The position numbers were made by a program, and so were the translations under genes. The notes under the pieces were generated by a model, which saw only the letters and a list, made by a program, of their open reading frames with translations, was not told where the DNA came from and searched no databases. Shown piece after piece: positions 31,015 through 31,631 of a DNA stretch of 31,631 nt; the first letter of the stretch is position 1, and the number at the start of each line of letters is the position of its first letter. Source of the stretch: CAUZRD01 sp963582255 (GTDB taxonomy: Bacteria; Pseudomonadota; Alphaproteobacteria; Rhizobiales; TMED25). The stretch covers positions 1-31,631 of the forward strand of contig CAUZRD010000004.1 of the NCBI GenBank assembly GCA_963582255.1, in the 5' to 3' direction.

Positions 31015-31631
31015 CTAAACCGCGCTTGGCATACGCTGATATTCCCCGGGATCAAGAATGACTTCAATGGTCGTCGGCTTGCCAGATCCAAGCGCTCCGC
31101 GCACCGCTTGGCGAAACCCATCCAGATTGTCGGCCCGCACCGCCTCAACCCCTAAACTACGCGCAACAGCACAATAATCGACTGCTTGAAAATCAGTAGC
31201 CTGGGTAGAGTATCCTTGGCGCAACTGGCGCGCTTTCACCTGAGTCATGGCATTATCGACCATAACTATCTGAATGATCGGTAGATTTAACCGCGCTAGC
31301 GTCGCAAGATCACCCACATACATTAAGAACCCTCCATCCCCCACAACTGAGATTACCGTTCGATCAGGTTCAGCTAGCTTGGCACCCATCGCCGCACCCA
31401 GTGAAAAGCCCATTGGTGACAAACCATTTGATACGAAATAGCCGCGCGGCCCATAGGCTTCCCAAGCCTGTGAGGCTAGGGATTTATGGGCACCGGCATC
31501 AGCGGCAATGATCGTATCATCCGCCACTAATTGGCGTAGCTCTCGATAGACATCTTGCGGTGCTATACCGTCGGCATCATCGTGTTCATCTGATACTTTG
31601 AGCTCAAAGTCACGGATCCTTCGATAGCATT
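31015..31631 (-). CDS. ThDP-dependent acetolactate synthase-like enzyme (partial, C-terminal domain)
   Basis: The frame is open from the right edge to a stop at 31015, giving about 205 C-terminal residues. It has the pyrophosphate-binding domain of the acetolactate synthase family: SNGLSPMGFSLGAAMGAKLAEP, then the ThDP/Mg motif GDGGF ending in MVDN about 27 residues later. The N-terminal and central domains lie outside the window. Apparent internal starts (for example GTG at 31527) are not real starts, because coding similarity continues upstream (DVYRELRQLVADDT). It is upstream of the NAD-type dehydrogenase gene on the same strand. Confidence 0.88.
   Translation of the reverse strand, partial: CYRRIRDFELKVSDEHDDADGIAPQDVYRELRQLVADDTIIAADAGAHKSLASQAWEAYGPRGYFVSNGLSPMGFSLGAAMGAKLAEPDRTVISVVGDGGFLMYVGDLATLARLNLPIIQIVMVDNAMTQVKARQLRQGYSTQATDFQAVDYCAVARSLGVEAVRADNLDGFRQAVRGALGSGKPTTIEVILDPGEYQRMPSAV

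Noticed and set aside
1..31631. Mobile elements, CRISPR arrays, phage genes
   Set aside because: No transposase, integrase, direct-repeat array or att-like duplication was recognised, including around the tRNA-Sec.

Overview
The window looks like chromosomal DNA from a free-living, probably marine, Gram-negative proteobacterium, most likely an alphaproteobacterium. This is an inference from gene content: a Tat-dependent PotD-type binding protein, TypA/BipA, many orphan catabolic dehydrogenases, roughly balanced base composition and short intergenic gaps. No marker gene fixes the genus. I see no insertion sequence, prophage, CRISPR array or rRNA.

Layout. Positions 1-9058 are one long minus-strand run. 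In transcription order it encodes an alpha/beta hydrolase, a cyclase-family hydrolase, a ThDP-dependent decarboxylase/synthase-like enzyme, an M24 pita-bread-fold enzyme, E1-alpha, E1-beta and E2 of a 2-oxoacid dehydrogenase complex, and the start of a 3-hydroxyisobutyrate-dehydrogenase-like protein that runs off the left edge. A D-2-hydroxyacid dehydrogenase (plus strand) and an acyl-CoA dehydrogenase (minus strand) converge near 10.4 kb. Positions 11793-15851 hold a complete polyamine-type ABC importer (binding protein, two permeases, ATPase). Positions 25056-28373 hold a compact operon: resorcylate-decarboxylase-like amidohydrolase, Gfo/Idh oxidoreductase, creatininase-family protein and cupin. 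The right end has two more convergent D-2-hydroxyacid dehydrogenases and the C-terminal part of a second ThDP enzyme.

The centre is a selenocysteine island. Directly downstream of the ABC importer is a gene (15929-17173) interrupted by one in-frame TGA at 16388-16390. The codons around it give Cys-Pro-Val-Sec-Pro-Gln-Cys-Thr, the UxxCT redox motif of the glycine/betaine/sarcosine/D-proline reductase selenoprotein B family, and a hairpin able to act as a bacterial SECIS element follows the TGA. It would normally be misread as two separate ORFs. Facing it on the other strand is the full decoding kit: selA, selB, a tRNA-Sec with UCA anticodon and encoded CCA, and a selD fused to an N-terminal FAD/NAD(P)-binding oxidoreductase domain. 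typA diverges from selA.

How the parts may work together. The selenoprotein resembles PrdB over about its first 240 residues but carries roughly 170 further residues and has no PrdA, GrdA or GrdC/D partner in the window. A new selenium-dependent reductive step acting on an imported amine or amino-acid-like compound is the most interesting reading. The transporter-selenoprotein link is inferred from gene order only. The other operons look like catabolic modules for small carboxylates, hydroxyacids or N-methylated compounds whose substrates cannot be named from sequence alone.
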